In this document: positions 19,362-27,441 of the stretch, piece after piece
Position numbering within the stretch: position 1 is the stretch's first letter
Layout of the letters: the number at the start of each line of letters is the position of its first letter
From: Selenomonadaceae bacterium
GTDB taxonomy: Bacteria; Bacillota; Negativicutes; Selenomonadales; Selenomonadaceae
Direction of reading: 5' to 3'
Assembly (NCBI GenBank): GCA_017427545.1
Contig: JAFRSO010000001.1
Span: 1 to 64,000 of the forward strand
Length of the DNA stretch: 64,000 bases
Notes under the pieces: generated by a model
The model's input: the letters and a program-made list of their open reading frames with translations, nothing else
The model's database searches: none
Told to the model about the DNA's origin: nothing
Program-made: the position numbers and the translations under genes

Positions 19362-20516
19362 ATGAAAATTGCTGTTATAAATTTAATGCACATCGGCGAC
19401 TTAATGTTGGTGACGCCCACTTTGACGACGTTGCGAAAAAATTTCCCGACGGCTCATCTGACGTTGCTGGCTGATAAAAAACTTGCCGACCTCGTGCAGC
19501 TCAACAAAAATCTCGACGATTGCATTTTGATTGACAAAAAGGGCGTCGACGATAATTTATTTAACCTCGTGAAGCTGATCTTCAAGATTCGCGCGGAGAA
19601 ATTCGACCTCGTGATAAATCTTCATCGCAACGAACGTGCAAGTGCAATGGCGGCATTCAGCGGGGCGAAAAAAATTGTCGGCTACTCGAAGCCGGGATTT
19701 TCTTTGCTCTTCGATAAAGTTTTGCCTAATCCTTCGATTGCCCGCCATATCAAACACGGTCTGAAGGTTGAATATGTGCCAGGCTCTCAACATCAAGTTC
19801 ATTCGCATTTTGACGTTCTGCGCGAAGCTTGCGGCATTGAAAAATTTTACGACAACGGCTTGGAAATGTGGATAAGTGATGCGGCCTCACGTGAAGCTGA
19901 AAAAATTTTCCGCAACAACTTTTCTGACGGCGTGAAGGTTATCGCGTTCAATATCGGGGCAAGTTGGGTGACGAAACGTTGGATTGATTCTTACTTCGCC
20001 GAGTGCGCCGATATTTTGATTGAGCGCGGCTACGGAATTGCATTTTTGGGCGGGCCGATGGATAGGGAAATTGTTACGGCTTGCGTTGATAAAATGCGTC
20101 ATAAGGCCAGCGACCGCTTGAAAATTTTCACGGGGGATTTATCGTTGGCAGTGCTGGCAGGTTTTCTGGATAATTGCGTATTATTCTTGACGACCGATTC
20201 GGGGCCGATGCATGTCGGCGTGGCAAGAAATATTCCAATCGTCACGATGTTTGGAGCGTCGCCGGTACCGGGATTTTATCCTTACGACGCGAAAGATATT
20301 CTCGTCAAATCGCCCGTACCGTGTCATCCTTGCGGCAGGCATATTTGTCCGAAGAGCGGCGCGGATAATTTGGAGTGCATGAAAAAAATTCCTGTCGCCG
20401 TCGTGATGAAATATGTTTTCGAGTTGCTGGAGACTTACGGCGAACCTGCAAAAAAAATTCCCCGCGTGCATGGGGAATATCAATGCCGAGTTATTGACTT
20501 GACGAATATGCCGTAA
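19362..20516 (+). CDS. GT9-family lipopolysaccharide heptosyltransferase
   Basis: A 384-residue glycosyltransferase of the ADP-heptose:LPS heptosyltransferase family, acting at the inner face of the inner membrane in LPS core assembly. The start is MKIAVINLMHIGDLMLVTPT (family motif iGD...tP), with YSKPGFSLLF and IAFNIGASWVTKRWIDSYFAE in the middle. TTDSGPMHVGVARNIPIVTMFG is the conserved donor-binding segment. I chose the ATG at 19362, four bases after recR. The Cys-rich CHPCGRHICPKSGADNLECM near the end is typical of several members. It shows the organism makes LPS. Confidence 0.93.
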   Translation: MKIAVINLMHIGDLMLVTPTLTTLRKNFPTAHLTLLADKKLADLVQLNKNLDDCILIDKKGVDDNLFNLVKLIFKIRAEKFDLVINLHRNERASAMAAFSGAKKIVGYSKPGFSLLFDKVLPNPSIARHIKHGLKVEYVPGSQHQVHSHFDVLREACGIEKFYDNGLEMWISDAASREAEKIFRNNFSDGVKVIAFNIGASWVTKRWIDSYFAECADILIERGYGIAFLGGPMDREIVTACVDKMRHKASDRLKIFTGDLSLAVLAGFLDNCVLFLTTDSGPMHVGVARNIPIVTMFGASPVPGFYPYDAKDILVKSPVPCHPCGRHICPKSGADNLECMKKIPVAVVMKYVFELLETYGEPAKKIPRVHGEYQCRVIDLTNMP

Positions 20517-20530
20517 CACTCCGCCTAACC

Positions 20531-20560
20531 TACATTTATGACCGTTTCTTCAAAAAGTAG
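20531..20560 (+). pseudogene. Remnant of a small-toxin gene 3' end
   Basis: TACATTTATGACCGTTTCTT and the following CAAAAAGTAG match the last codons of the peptide gene at 27442-27528. The rest of the gene is missing and the sequence before it is a second copy of CACTCCGCCTAAC, which also occurs at the promoter of the convergent RNA. This looks like a toxin-antitoxin module reduced by recombination. Confidence 0.6.
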
Positions 20561-20612
20561 CAGGTTCACACCTCTTGCCCCACGTTAATCGGATTCGCTA
20601 ACCGGTTATGGC

Positions 20613-20709
20613 AAAACGAAGCCCCCGCACAGTTCACTACGCTGGCGGGGGTTCTTCGTTTGTGTTAATCATGCATTGTTCTCTCTCAAAGGTGTATTCT
20701 GATTAATAC
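20613..20709 (-). ncRNA. Orphan antitoxin-like RNA (decayed module)
   Basis: A near-perfect sigma-A promoter on the minus strand (TTGACA at 20739-20744, TAGATT at 20716-20721, 17-base spacing) would start an RNA of about 100 bases ending in the hairpin at 20613-20662 (AAACGAAG...CTTCGTTT with a GC-rich inner stem). The same promoter, RNA and hairpin occur at 27259-27391 in the opposite orientation next to an intact peptide gene. The promoter overlaps the end of the MmeI-like gene. The hairpin also probably terminates the heptosyltransferase transcript. Confidence 0.6.
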
Positions 20710-20732
20710 GCCAAAAATCTATCACACTCCGC

Positions 20733-23468
20733 CTAACTTGTCAACGCCTTGTACACCTTCATCAACTCCGCAACAACTTTTGCCTCGTCGTCCACAAATT
20801 CCTCAAAGCCATATGCCAACGCAACGTTAAAATCGTTCCATTTGTGCGCCGACCGCAATTCATCCGGCATAGTCGTTTCATCATAGAGTTTCGCAAATGT
20901 CCAATCGGGAAAATCTTTCCGCACGTCCAAAATATTTTGCGCACTGCGTTCGATTAATCGCCGCTGACGTGCTGTCACTTCACACCACGGAAAATTATTG
21001 TACACAATATCTTTTGAGTAGCGGTAACGACTTTCCAAACGCCCCGCAACTGTCCTCATCCACGCCATATGAATTGAACTCGTTAATATCCCGAAGTGAT
21101 AAATTTCTGCGTCGGGAATAATTAATGTAGCGTCACTTGCAATTACATTCGGCGACATGAAACCCATCGGCACATATCGGCGGCGTTCGGAACTTACACG
21201 CGGCACTAAAATATAATTTCCACGCGGAAAATTTTCAAAATGAAATTTTATCGGCGTATTGGCAAGTTTTCGAGTACCCGCTCTTTTGCTAATCGAACGA
21301 TATTTTCTGACCGCTTCAACCCGCTCCCAACACAGCGGCATTTTTTTTATTTCGTCAAGCGGCAAATCTTTCAGCAACAGACAATAACGACGCTTGCCCT
21401 TGATAAATTCATCTGCGCCCAACCATGGCTTGAAATATTTTTCGGAGGCAGGCTCGCGCTTGATAAAGTCGTCCATTTCTTCGGGCATGAAAAGATAATA
21501 GCCACCGTCAATGGGCATGTTACCGTAAATCATTTTAGGCACAAAGTCTTGAAGATGATTCGGTCGGCTCTCAACAAAAATATCTTCGCCGTCGACGAGG
21601 TAAGCGTTGATGTTTTGGGCGATTGAAACTTTGTTGTCGTCGAAAATTTTTTTAGGCTTGAGGTTGGGGGCAGTGCTGAAACCTACAACGACGCAGTGAA
21701 CGTGCGCCATATTCTCGGAGTCGCTCAGCCATTTGAAGGTTCGGTGAGCAAAGTCGATGTGAACGCCGTTTTCAAAAAGATTTTTCCAAAGAGTGCCGAC
21801 GCTGTCACCTTGACAGACTGAATTTGTCGAGACGAGTGCGGCACGAGTATCATTGCCCGCCATAAAATCAGCCGCCTTTTTGTACCAGCAAGTGACGTAA
21901 TCGAGGTTGCCGAGATTTTTCCAGCCGTCAAAAATTTTTGCAATGTCTTTGGTTTGTTCGGCGGACTTCATACGCGCACCGACGAATGGCGGGTTGCCGA
22001 TAATGTAATTGACGTTGGGGGCGATAGACTTCCACTCGACGCGCAGGGCATTGGCCTTGATGATGGTGGAGAAATTTTTTAGCGGAAGGGCGGGAATATC
22101 TTTGCCGAGAGCACCTTCAGTTTCTTGGAGCATTTGATTTTCGGCAATCCACAGGGCGGTTTGAGCTACGGCGACTGCGAAAGAATTAATCTCAATGCCG
22201 TAAAATTGATTGATAGAAACTTTGATGGGATTTTCGGGCAATTCGATTAGCGGGCGGAGTTCTTCGAGAATTTCATTTTCAAGGCGGCGAAGGCTCAAGT
22301 AAGTTTCAGTCAGAAAATTTCCGCTGCCACAAGCGGGGTCGAGGAATTGGAGTTTGGAAATTTTATCCTGCAAGCTGATTAAGGCGGCGGTACGATTTCT
22401 AATCTGCTTGCGCCTGGCAAATTCAAATTCGTCGCGGAGGTCGTCAAGGAACAGCGGATCAATAACCTTGTGAATATTTTCGACGCTGGTATAAAACATG
22501 CCGCTTGAGCGTTGGCGATTCTCCTTACTGAAAGTCGATTCAAACATTGCGCCGAAAATAGGCGGGCTGATTTCGTGCCAGCTGAATTGTTTGCGGGAAT
22601 TGAACGCGCCGATAGTGTCGGTAGGGTTGCCGATAAAGCGATTGAATTCGGGAAAGGGAATTTTTTCGCTGAAAAGGCCGCCGTTGACGTAAGGAAAATT
22701 TTTCAAGTCGTCGTCAATATCGCCGCGCAAATCTTCGGGAGTGTTGAGCACGTCGAAAAGATTTTGCAGAGCAGTATTGCGTTGATCGTCGCTGAATTTT
22801 TTCAGGTAGTCGAAAAATTGATTGGCGTCGAATAGGTGCGCGTCGCCGGCATAAAGACAAAATACCAGCCGCGTACAAATCTTGTTGAGGTCGTCCTCGT
22901 AGTCGGTAACTTTGTTGCGCTGATAATTTTTGGCGAAGGCGTCGCGAATTTTGCTGATGATGTCGAGAGCTTCCTTAGAAATTTTTTCTTCGGGCGGAGA
23001 ATCATCAGCAGTCGGGTCGATTAAAAATTTCAGCCGTTGATATTGATAGCGCAGGTCGCGGAGTTTAATGACGGTCAATTCAGTCTCGAAGAAATTTTTT
23101 GCCAGATTATAAATTCTGAACTCGGAAAAGTTGCAGGTGACAATCCAACGCGGTTTTTCATTTGCGGGCAGAGCGTCGGCATAACGTTTTGCCTGTTCAA
23201 AGGGCGTCAAAAGTTCGCCGTCGGACTGCAAAATTTTTTTGGTGAGGTCGACGCCGAAACTTTTATGTTCGATTATGACTTTGGTTTTGGCAATGTAAGC
23301 GTCAATGTGCCGGCCGTCAACGGGCTTTTGAAACTCAATCAAAAAATCGGGGCGTTCAATTTCAAAGACGTAACGTAACAAATTCAGCCAAAAAATTTGA
23401 TAATTGCCACTCTCGCCGCCGCCCTCATACCATTCATTTGCGAAAACTTTTGCTGCCTCTTTGCTCAT
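20733..23468 (-). CDS. MmeI-like single-chain restriction-modification enzyme (type IIG/IIL)
   Basis: A 911-residue protein with both nuclease and adenine methylase features, close to the ~920-residue length of MmeI. The N-terminal nuclease region has HIDAYIAKTKVIIEHKSFG, a D...ExK pattern near residues 72-90. A helical connector follows. The methylase has motif I FLDPACGSGNFLTETY near residue 385 and the catalytic NPPF in NYIIGNPPFVGARM. A target-recognition and C-terminal region completes it. It needs no separate specificity subunit. It sits between toxin-antitoxin-like loci: the orphan module overlaps its 3' end, and another lies just upstream at 23531-23903. These arrangements are common for defence islands. 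Actual cleavage activity and target cannot be read from the sequence. Confidence 0.88.
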   Translation of the reverse strand: MSKEAAKVFANEWYEGGGESGNYQIFWLNLLRYVFEIERPDFLIEFQKPVDGRHIDAYIAKTKVIIEHKSFGVDLTKKILQSDGELLTPFEQAKRYADALPANEKPRWIVTCNFSEFRIYNLAKNFFETELTVIKLRDLRYQYQRLKFLIDPTADDSPPEEKISKEALDIISKIRDAFAKNYQRNKVTDYEDDLNKICTRLVFCLYAGDAHLFDANQFFDYLKKFSDDQRNTALQNLFDVLNTPEDLRGDIDDDLKNFPYVNGGLFSEKIPFPEFNRFIGNPTDTIGAFNSRKQFSWHEISPPIFGAMFESTFSKENRQRSSGMFYTSVENIHKVIDPLFLDDLRDEFEFARRKQIRNRTAALISLQDKISKLQFLDPACGSGNFLTETYLSLRRLENEILEELRPLIELPENPIKVSINQFYGIEINSFAVAVAQTALWIAENQMLQETEGALGKDIPALPLKNFSTIIKANALRVEWKSIAPNVNYIIGNPPFVGARMKSAEQTKDIAKIFDGWKNLGNLDYVTCWYKKAADFMAGNDTRAALVSTNSVCQGDSVGTLWKNLFENGVHIDFAHRTFKWLSDSENMAHVHCVVVGFSTAPNLKPKKIFDDNKVSIAQNINAYLVDGEDIFVESRPNHLQDFVPKMIYGNMPIDGGYYLFMPEEMDDFIKREPASEKYFKPWLGADEFIKGKRRYCLLLKDLPLDEIKKMPLCWERVEAVRKYRSISKRAGTRKLANTPIKFHFENFPRGNYILVPRVSSERRRYVPMGFMSPNVIASDATLIIPDAEIYHFGILTSSIHMAWMRTVAGRLESRYRYSKDIVYNNFPWCEVTARQRRLIERSAQNILDVRKDFPDWTFAKLYDETTMPDELRSAHKWNDFNVALAYGFEEFVDDEAKVVAELMKVYKALTS

Positions 23469-23530
23469 AAAAAAATCTCCTCCCGCGCCGATTATAGCAT
23501 ACGGAAGGAGTTTTGTTATCTGAAATTATT

Positions 23531-23559
23531 TTGATAAAATTTTGATGCTGTGATATATT
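23531..23559 (+). promoter_or_regulatory. Promoter of peptide gene at 23614
   Basis: TTGATA and TATATT, 17 bases apart. The other three peptide genes have the same TATATT box and spacing, with -35 boxes TTGCTA, TTGAAG and TTGAAA. Confidence 0.7.
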
Positions 23560-23613
23560 ATGTGCGGCAGGTCAGGTGACCGGCTTTCTCCTCGAAGAGA
23601 GGAGGTGACGCGT

Positions 23614-23697
23614 ATGGATTTCTTCGACTGGGTAAAATTCGTTTGCCAAGTGGGGAACTTCATCCTCGCGCTCATCAACTTCTTCAGGAAGAATTAA
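23614..23697 (+). CDS. Small hydrophobic peptide, type I toxin-like (holin-like)
   Basis: A 27-residue peptide starting MDFFDWVKFVCQVGN and ending ALINFFRKN. A hydrophobic core with Trp near the start and basic residues at the end resembles the small holin-like type I toxins (xxFGxFxxALxxF pattern) and, less so, phenol-soluble modulins. The leader places GAGGAGGTG before the ATG. An upstream CTCCTC can pair with GAGGAG, masking the ribosome site. A peptide at 27810-27896 is clearly related. A convergent small RNA runs into its 3' end (23699-23903). The type I toxin call is an inference from layout. Confidence 0.7.
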   Translation: MDFFDWVKFVCQVGNFILALINFFRKN

Positions 23698-23698
23698 A

Positions 23699-23903
23699 AG
23701 CCGTCCGCGAAACGGCTTCTAAACCAGTAAGTATGTAAGTATTTATTACGGGGAGGAAGTCGGTACGCTTTAACCAACGACCTGCCATTAAAATTGTCTT
23801 TTAAAGCCGTCCGTGACACGGCTCTAATCGTTTAAGCAGTATAGTTTTAACGAGAGGGAGTCGGCACATTACCGACACCTGCCTTAAAATTGTTTTTTAA
23901 AGC
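23699..23903 (-). ncRNA. Putative antitoxin RNA, two tandem units
   Basis: On the minus strand, TTGAAA (23933-23938) and TATTAT (23910-23915) with 17-base spacing would start an RNA at about 23903. Two similar ~100-base units follow, each reading ACAATTTTAA..GGCAGGT, then CCGACT.CCTC, and ending in a hairpin of AGCCGT and ACGGCT (23805-23823 and 23699-23717) followed by Ts. The second hairpin abuts the toxin stop, so sense and antisense transcripts would share it. CCTC-rich segments could pair with the toxin ribosome site. The unit boundaries are approximate. Confidence 0.5.
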
Positions 23904-23934
23904 ATATGAATAATAGCACACGATAAAAATTTTT

Positions 23935-24126
23935 TCAAGAACGGGGCGGATATTTATTGTCGGGTCTGAAATTTGGATTGCCGGCCGCAACAACTTCGTC
24001 GAGATCCTCAAGGGACATCTCCTCAATCATTGCACGGCGGCGAAGTTTCAACCTCATCAAGAGGCTGTCCTTAATTTTACTGAACTGCGAAAAATCCGTC
24101 TGCTCAAATCTTTCATCTATAGTCAT
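23935..24126 (-). CDS. Leader-peptide-like small protein, possible RiPP/bacteriocin precursor
   Basis: A 63-residue protein starting MTIDERFEQTDFSQF. The ATG at 24126 has AAGGAG eight bases upstream; a GTG at 24135 is in frame but overlaps that site. Residues 17-36 are basic and helical (KIKDSLLMRLKLRRRAM). They are followed by MSLEDLDEVVAAGN, which resembles the L..dELd.VaGG end of peptide leaders cut by C39-type proteases. A polar 12-residue tail (PNFRPDNKYPPRS) follows. It lies directly downstream of an ECF sigma factor and has an ECF-like promoter. An NHLM-type exporter with a C39 peptidase lies about 4-13 kb away. It may instead be a small regulatory protein. Confidence 0.6.
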   Translation of the reverse strand: MTIDERFEQTDFSQFSKIKDSLLMRLKLRRRAMIEEMSLEDLDEVVAAGNPNFRPDNKYPPRS

Positions 24127-24155
24127 TTTAATCACTCCTTAATTTTTACACTTTA

Positions 24156-24181
24156 TACGTTGCAGAACGGAAAATGTTACA
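24156..24181 (-). promoter_or_regulatory. ECF-type promoter before the leader-like gene
   Basis: On the minus strand TGTAAC, 16 bases, CGTA, which fits the general ECF pattern (AAC in the -35, CGTA in the -10). It lies about 30 bases before the gene start and just after the sigma factor gene, so it may be that sigma factor's target. Confidence 0.45.
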
Positions 24182-24262
24182 CCTCAACCAAAAAATTTTT
24201 TAGAGCGCGGCGATTAGATTCAAAATGTTGCAACGTTAAGCGCGACAATTGTTCTGCCGCTT

Positions 24263-24811
24263 TTAAAGCGGCTCAACCAAAAATTTTTTCATCTTGCCCA
24301 AAGCGCGGTGTAGTGTGACGCGGACGTTGCTTTCACTCATCGATAAAATTTCCGCGATTGTTCGAGTATCCTGCTCGCCCCAATATCGCAACTCAACAAT
24401 TCGGCGTTCACGTTCACTGAGTTTGTCAATCGCCTCCAAAAGTTCGCGACTGGTTTCACTCGTCACCATTTGACGTTCCGGCTCATCATGTTCGGGGGCA
24501 GCAGGGTCAAGGAACTCTTCCCACTCGGTTTCATTATTTCTGTCGATATGGCGGGTGTGATCGATTATCGCATTGTTGGCGATACGGAAAAGCCACGTCG
24601 AAAAGGCCGCCTTAGACGGGTCGTAGTTGTCAAGGTGCTCATTCATCTTGAGGAAAGTTATACTCGTCACGTCGTCAGCGTCCGCGTAATTTTTCAGCCG
24701 CGCAAAGATAAAATTATAAACTCGCGGGAAAAAATATTGATACAGCTCCTCGAAGGCATCTTCATCAGTCGCCGCCCGTTGAGCAAGTTCGTTGTAATAA
24801 TTAGAAATCAT
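24263..24811 (-). CDS. ECF-type RNA polymerase sigma factor
   Basis: A 182-residue sigma-70 family protein with region 2 (FFPRVYNFIFARLKNYADADDV, TFLKMNEHLDNYDPSKAAFS, then TWLFRIANNAIIDHTRH) and region 4 (KLSERERRIVELRYWGEQDT then ILSMSESNVRVTLHRALGKM) and no region 3, as in ECF factors. The linker is acidic and longish (EFLDPAAPEHDEPERQ). No anti-sigma gene is adjacent. Its own promoter looks like ordinary sigma-A (TTGTTA/TACAAT, 24856-24884). The next gene downstream is the leader-like peptide with an ECF-type promoter. Regulated genes beyond that are unknown. Confidence 0.93.
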   Translation of the reverse strand: MISNYYNELAQRAATDEDAFEELYQYFFPRVYNFIFARLKNYADADDVTSITFLKMNEHLDNYDPSKAAFSTWLFRIANNAIIDHTRHIDRNNETEWEEFLDPAAPEHDEPERQMVTSETSRELLEAIDKLSERERRIVELRYWGEQDTRTIAEILSMSESNVRVTLHRALGKMKKFLVEPL

Positions 24812-24855
24812 CGAGTCTCCGCCTTCCTGCGCGAAGCAAAAATTTTTTCACGCCG

Positions 24856-24884
24856 ATTGTAACACAATGCCGCCGCTTTAACAA
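24856..24884 (-). promoter_or_regulatory. Sigma-A promoter of the sigma factor gene
   Basis: TTGTTA and TACAAT with 17-base spacing on the minus strand. It overlaps the end of the preceding small gene. Confidence 0.6.
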
Positions 24885-25072
24885 TCTAAAATTTTTTTGC
24901 CGAGACGTGCAAGACGTTTCTGACGGATTTTTTCCAAGATATCGGGCGGGACTTCATCTTCGGAAAGATAGCGCGTCCAAGTTTCCTCATGTAATTTTTT
25001 ATCGCGTTTGCCTTCCAAAAATTTATAAGTAGCCGCTGCACCTATTGCCGCGCCGATTAATACCGGTATCAT
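24878..25072 (-). CDS. Small protein with N-terminal membrane segment, unknown
   Basis: A 64-residue protein whose first ~17 residues are hydrophobic (MIPVLIGAAIGAAATYKF). A charged helix follows (EGKRDKKLHEETWTRYLSED), ending in RLARLGKKILDC. The ribosome site GGGGGTGA lies seven bases before the ATG. It resembles small single-pass membrane proteins with a glycine zipper, but I do not recognise a family. It lies between the branching enzyme, with a terminator in between, and the sigma factor. Confidence 0.65.
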   Translation of the reverse strand: MIPVLIGAAIGAAATYKFLEGKRDKKLHEETWTRYLSEDEVPPDILEKIRQKRLARLGKKILDC

Positions 25073-25084
25073 CGAATCACCCCC

Positions 25085-25112
25085 GAAAAAAATTCCCGAC
25101 CGAAGTCGGGCA
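25085..25112 (-). terminator. Terminator after glgB
   Basis: CCCGAC-loop-GTCGGG followed by a T-rich run on the minus strand. Confidence 0.8.
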
Positions 25113-25132
25113 AAAATTTTATCGCTGAAAAA

Positions 25133-27145
25133 TTAATTCTTCCAAAGAACAACGCCGCTGCGAGCCGGAATGTACAGCTTGAGCCAATCTTTATCCTGCC
25201 TGTCATAAACGGGATCGTAATTGGTGTAGTGCGGGACGGTGTCGTCAGTCAGTCCGAAGCCGCCAAAAGCTTTATCGTCCGTGTTGAGCATGACATCATA
25301 ATCACCTTTGGGGACAAGGAATCCGTAATCGACGAAAGATTTTGTCGGGGAGAAATTGAACACGAAGAGCAATCTGCCGCGCATGTAAGCAAGCACTTGG
25401 TCGGCGTCATCATGCCAAATTTCTCTGACGGGCAAGTTCGCAAAATCCGGTTCAGCTTTAATGACCGCAATCATCGCCCTGTCGAAGTCGCCCAATTCGT
25501 GATAGCACAAAGATTTATCGTCGAGGAGGTGCCATTGACGCCGCGCATATTTATGACTCCAGCCGTTGCCTTCGCGCGGAAAATCAATCCATTCAGGGTG
25601 ACCGAACTCGTTGCCCATGAAGTTCAAATAGCCGCCGTTCATTGTCGAGAGCGTCACGAGGCGAATCATCTTGTGCAGGGCAATGCCGCGGTTGGCAACG
25701 TCATTTTCATCACCCTTGCGGAAGTGCCAATACATATCGGCATCAATCAGGCGGAAAATAATCGTCTTGTCGCCGACAAGTGCCTGGTCGTGACTTTCAG
25801 CATAGGAGACAGTTTTTTCATCAGCGCGGCGATTCGTCAGCTCCCAGAAGATAGAAGACGGTTTCCAATCCTCGTCGCGTTTTTCCTTGATGGTTTTAAT
25901 CCAGTAGTCGGGGACGTTCATTGCCAGACGATAATTGAATCCGAAGCCGCCATCCTCAAATTTACTTGCCAGGCCGGGCATACCGCTGACGTCTTCGGCA
26001 ATGGTGATAGCGTCGGGCTTGACTTCGTGAATCATCTTGTTAGCCAGCATGAGATAGCAAATCGCGTTGTCGTCTTGATGACCGTTGAAGTAGTCGCCGT
26101 AGCCGCAGAACGCCTCGCCCAATCCGTGGCTGTAGTAGAGCATTGAAGTTATCCCGTCGAAGCGGAAGCCGTCGAAGTGATATTCTTCAAGCCAATATTT
26201 ACAGTTGCTCAACAGGAAGTGGAGCACGTCATCTTTTCCGTAATCGAAGCAGAGACTGTCCCAAGCGGGGTGTTCATGACGATCACCGGCGTAGAAAAAT
26301 TGATTCGGATCGCCCGCAAGATTGCCAAGGCCTTCGACTTCATTTTTGACGGCGTGGCTGTGAACGATATCCATAATGACTGCGATACCCATTTGATGAG
26401 CCGCGTCAATCATGTCTTTGAGTTCTTCGGGAGTGCCGCAACGACTGCTCGGCGCAAAAAAGCTGCTAACGTGATAGCCGAAGCTGCCGTAGTAAGGGTG
26501 CTCCTGAATCGCCATTACTTGAATCGCATTGTAGCCCGCCATTTTCACGCGCGGCAAAATATTTTCCTTAAACTCGGTGTAAGTGCCGACCTTTTCAGCG
26601 TCCTGCGCCATGCCGACGTGACATTCATAAATCAACAGCGGGTTCGTGTCAATCTTGAAGCCTTCGTCGTGCCAAACGTGCGGTTGAGGCGGATTCCAAA
26701 CTTGCGCGGAAAAAATTTTCGTCTGATCATCTTGAACGACGCGTTGACACCACGCGGGAATACGTTCACCCTCGCCGTTATCCCAACGCACACTCATCTT
26801 GTAAAGATCGCCGTGCTTGAGTTGATGTTCGGAAAGTTTCAATTCCCAGTTGCCATTCTCAAGCCTCTTGCAACGATATTCTTCGGTTTTCTGCCAACCG
26901 TTGAAGTCTCCGATTAAGTAAATTGCCGTCGCATTCGGTGCCCATTCACGGAAAACCCAGCCGTAGCCGGTCTTGTGAAGTCCGAAATAAAGATGTCCCG
27001 TCGCGAAGTCCGAAAGAGTACGCTTGCCGTTTTGCGTCAGTTGAGAAATTTTCCAGAGTGCGTGATCGTGCCGACCGCGTATTGCGTCCTCGTAAGGTTC
27101 AAGCCAGCCGTCCTTCGCAACCAAGCCTATGTGTTCCTTCGCCAT
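25133..27145 (-). CDS. glgB: 1,4-alpha-glucan branching enzyme (GH13)
   Basis: Introduces alpha-1,6 branches into glycogen. It has about 670 residues from the ATG at 27145; an ATG two codons earlier is equally possible, and a GTG at 27208 is unlikely because AAGGGGG lies near 27155. The N-terminal CBM48-type domain holds FREWAPNATAIYLIGDFNGW. The GH13 barrel shows VMAIQEHPYYGSFGYHVSSF, MDIVHSHAVKN, the nucleophile region DGFRFDGITSML, AEDVSGMPG and VSYAESHDQAL. It resembles the GH13_8 (eukaryote-like) branching enzymes more than classic bacterial GlgB. No other glycogen gene is adjacent. A promoter TTGCCC/TACAAT lies at 27187-27215. Confidence 0.93.
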   Translation of the reverse strand: MAKEHIGLVAKDGWLEPYEDAIRGRHDHALWKISQLTQNGKRTLSDFATGHLYFGLHKTGYGWVFREWAPNATAIYLIGDFNGWQKTEEYRCKRLENGNWELKLSEHQLKHGDLYKMSVRWDNGEGERIPAWCQRVVQDDQTKIFSAQVWNPPQPHVWHDEGFKIDTNPLLIYECHVGMAQDAEKVGTYTEFKENILPRVKMAGYNAIQVMAIQEHPYYGSFGYHVSSFFAPSSRCGTPEELKDMIDAAHQMGIAVIMDIVHSHAVKNEVEGLGNLAGDPNQFFYAGDRHEHPAWDSLCFDYGKDDVLHFLLSNCKYWLEEYHFDGFRFDGITSMLYYSHGLGEAFCGYGDYFNGHQDDNAICYLMLANKMIHEVKPDAITIAEDVSGMPGLASKFEDGGFGFNYRLAMNVPDYWIKTIKEKRDEDWKPSSIFWELTNRRADEKTVSYAESHDQALVGDKTIIFRLIDADMYWHFRKGDENDVANRGIALHKMIRLVTLSTMNGGYLNFMGNEFGHPEWIDFPREGNGWSHKYARRQWHLLDDKSLCYHELGDFDRAMIAVIKAEPDFANLPVREIWHDDADQVLAYMRGRLLFVFNFSPTKSFVDYGFLVPKGDYDVMLNTDDKAFGGFGLTDDTVPHYTNYDPVYDRQDKDWLKLYIPARSGVVLWKN

Positions 27146-27186
27146 AATCATTCCCCCTTGAGTCATTTTCAGAATCTTCCGCGCCG

Positions 27187-27215
27187 ATTGTAACAAATGC
27201 GCGGGCAACGGGCAA
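27187..27215 (-). promoter_or_regulatory. Promoter of glgB
   Basis: TTGCCC and TACAAT with 17-base spacing on the minus strand, about 40 bases before the gene. Confidence 0.5.
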
Positions 27216-27293
27216 GTGATTAGGAAAGTTTTTTTATATGATAAACCTCAAGGCGGCGTTGACAAGTCAGGCGGAGTGTGATAGATTTTTGGC

Positions 27294-27391
27294 GTATTAA
27301 TCAGAATACACCTTTGAGAGGGAACGAGGCATGATTAACACAAACGAAGAACCCCCGCCAGCGTAGTGAACTGTGCGGGGGCTTCGTTTTG
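27294..27391 (+). ncRNA. Putative antitoxin RNA, module 1
   Basis: A consensus-like promoter (TTGACA 27259-27264, TAGATT 27282-27287, 17-base spacing) would start an RNA of about 100 bases ending in a strong hairpin at 27342-27391 (AAACGAAG...CTTCGTTT around a GC-rich stem and a tail of Ts). The convergent peptide gene at 27442-27528 is read through the same hairpin. The RNA is an almost exact inverted copy of the orphan RNA at 20613-20709. Confidence 0.65.
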
Positions 27392-27441
27392 CCTAACCGG
27401 TTAGTGACTCCGATTAACGTGGGGCAAGAGGTATGAACCTG

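Noticed and set aside
23614..23697. Phenol-soluble-modulin-like secreted peptide
   Set aside because: The charge and aromatic pattern are similar, but the convergent RNA and matched promoters make a type I toxin the simpler reading; kept only as an alternative.
25229..26917. Two long plus-strand frames opposite glgB
   Set aside because: Antisense shadows of the branching enzyme; no start signals or motifs.
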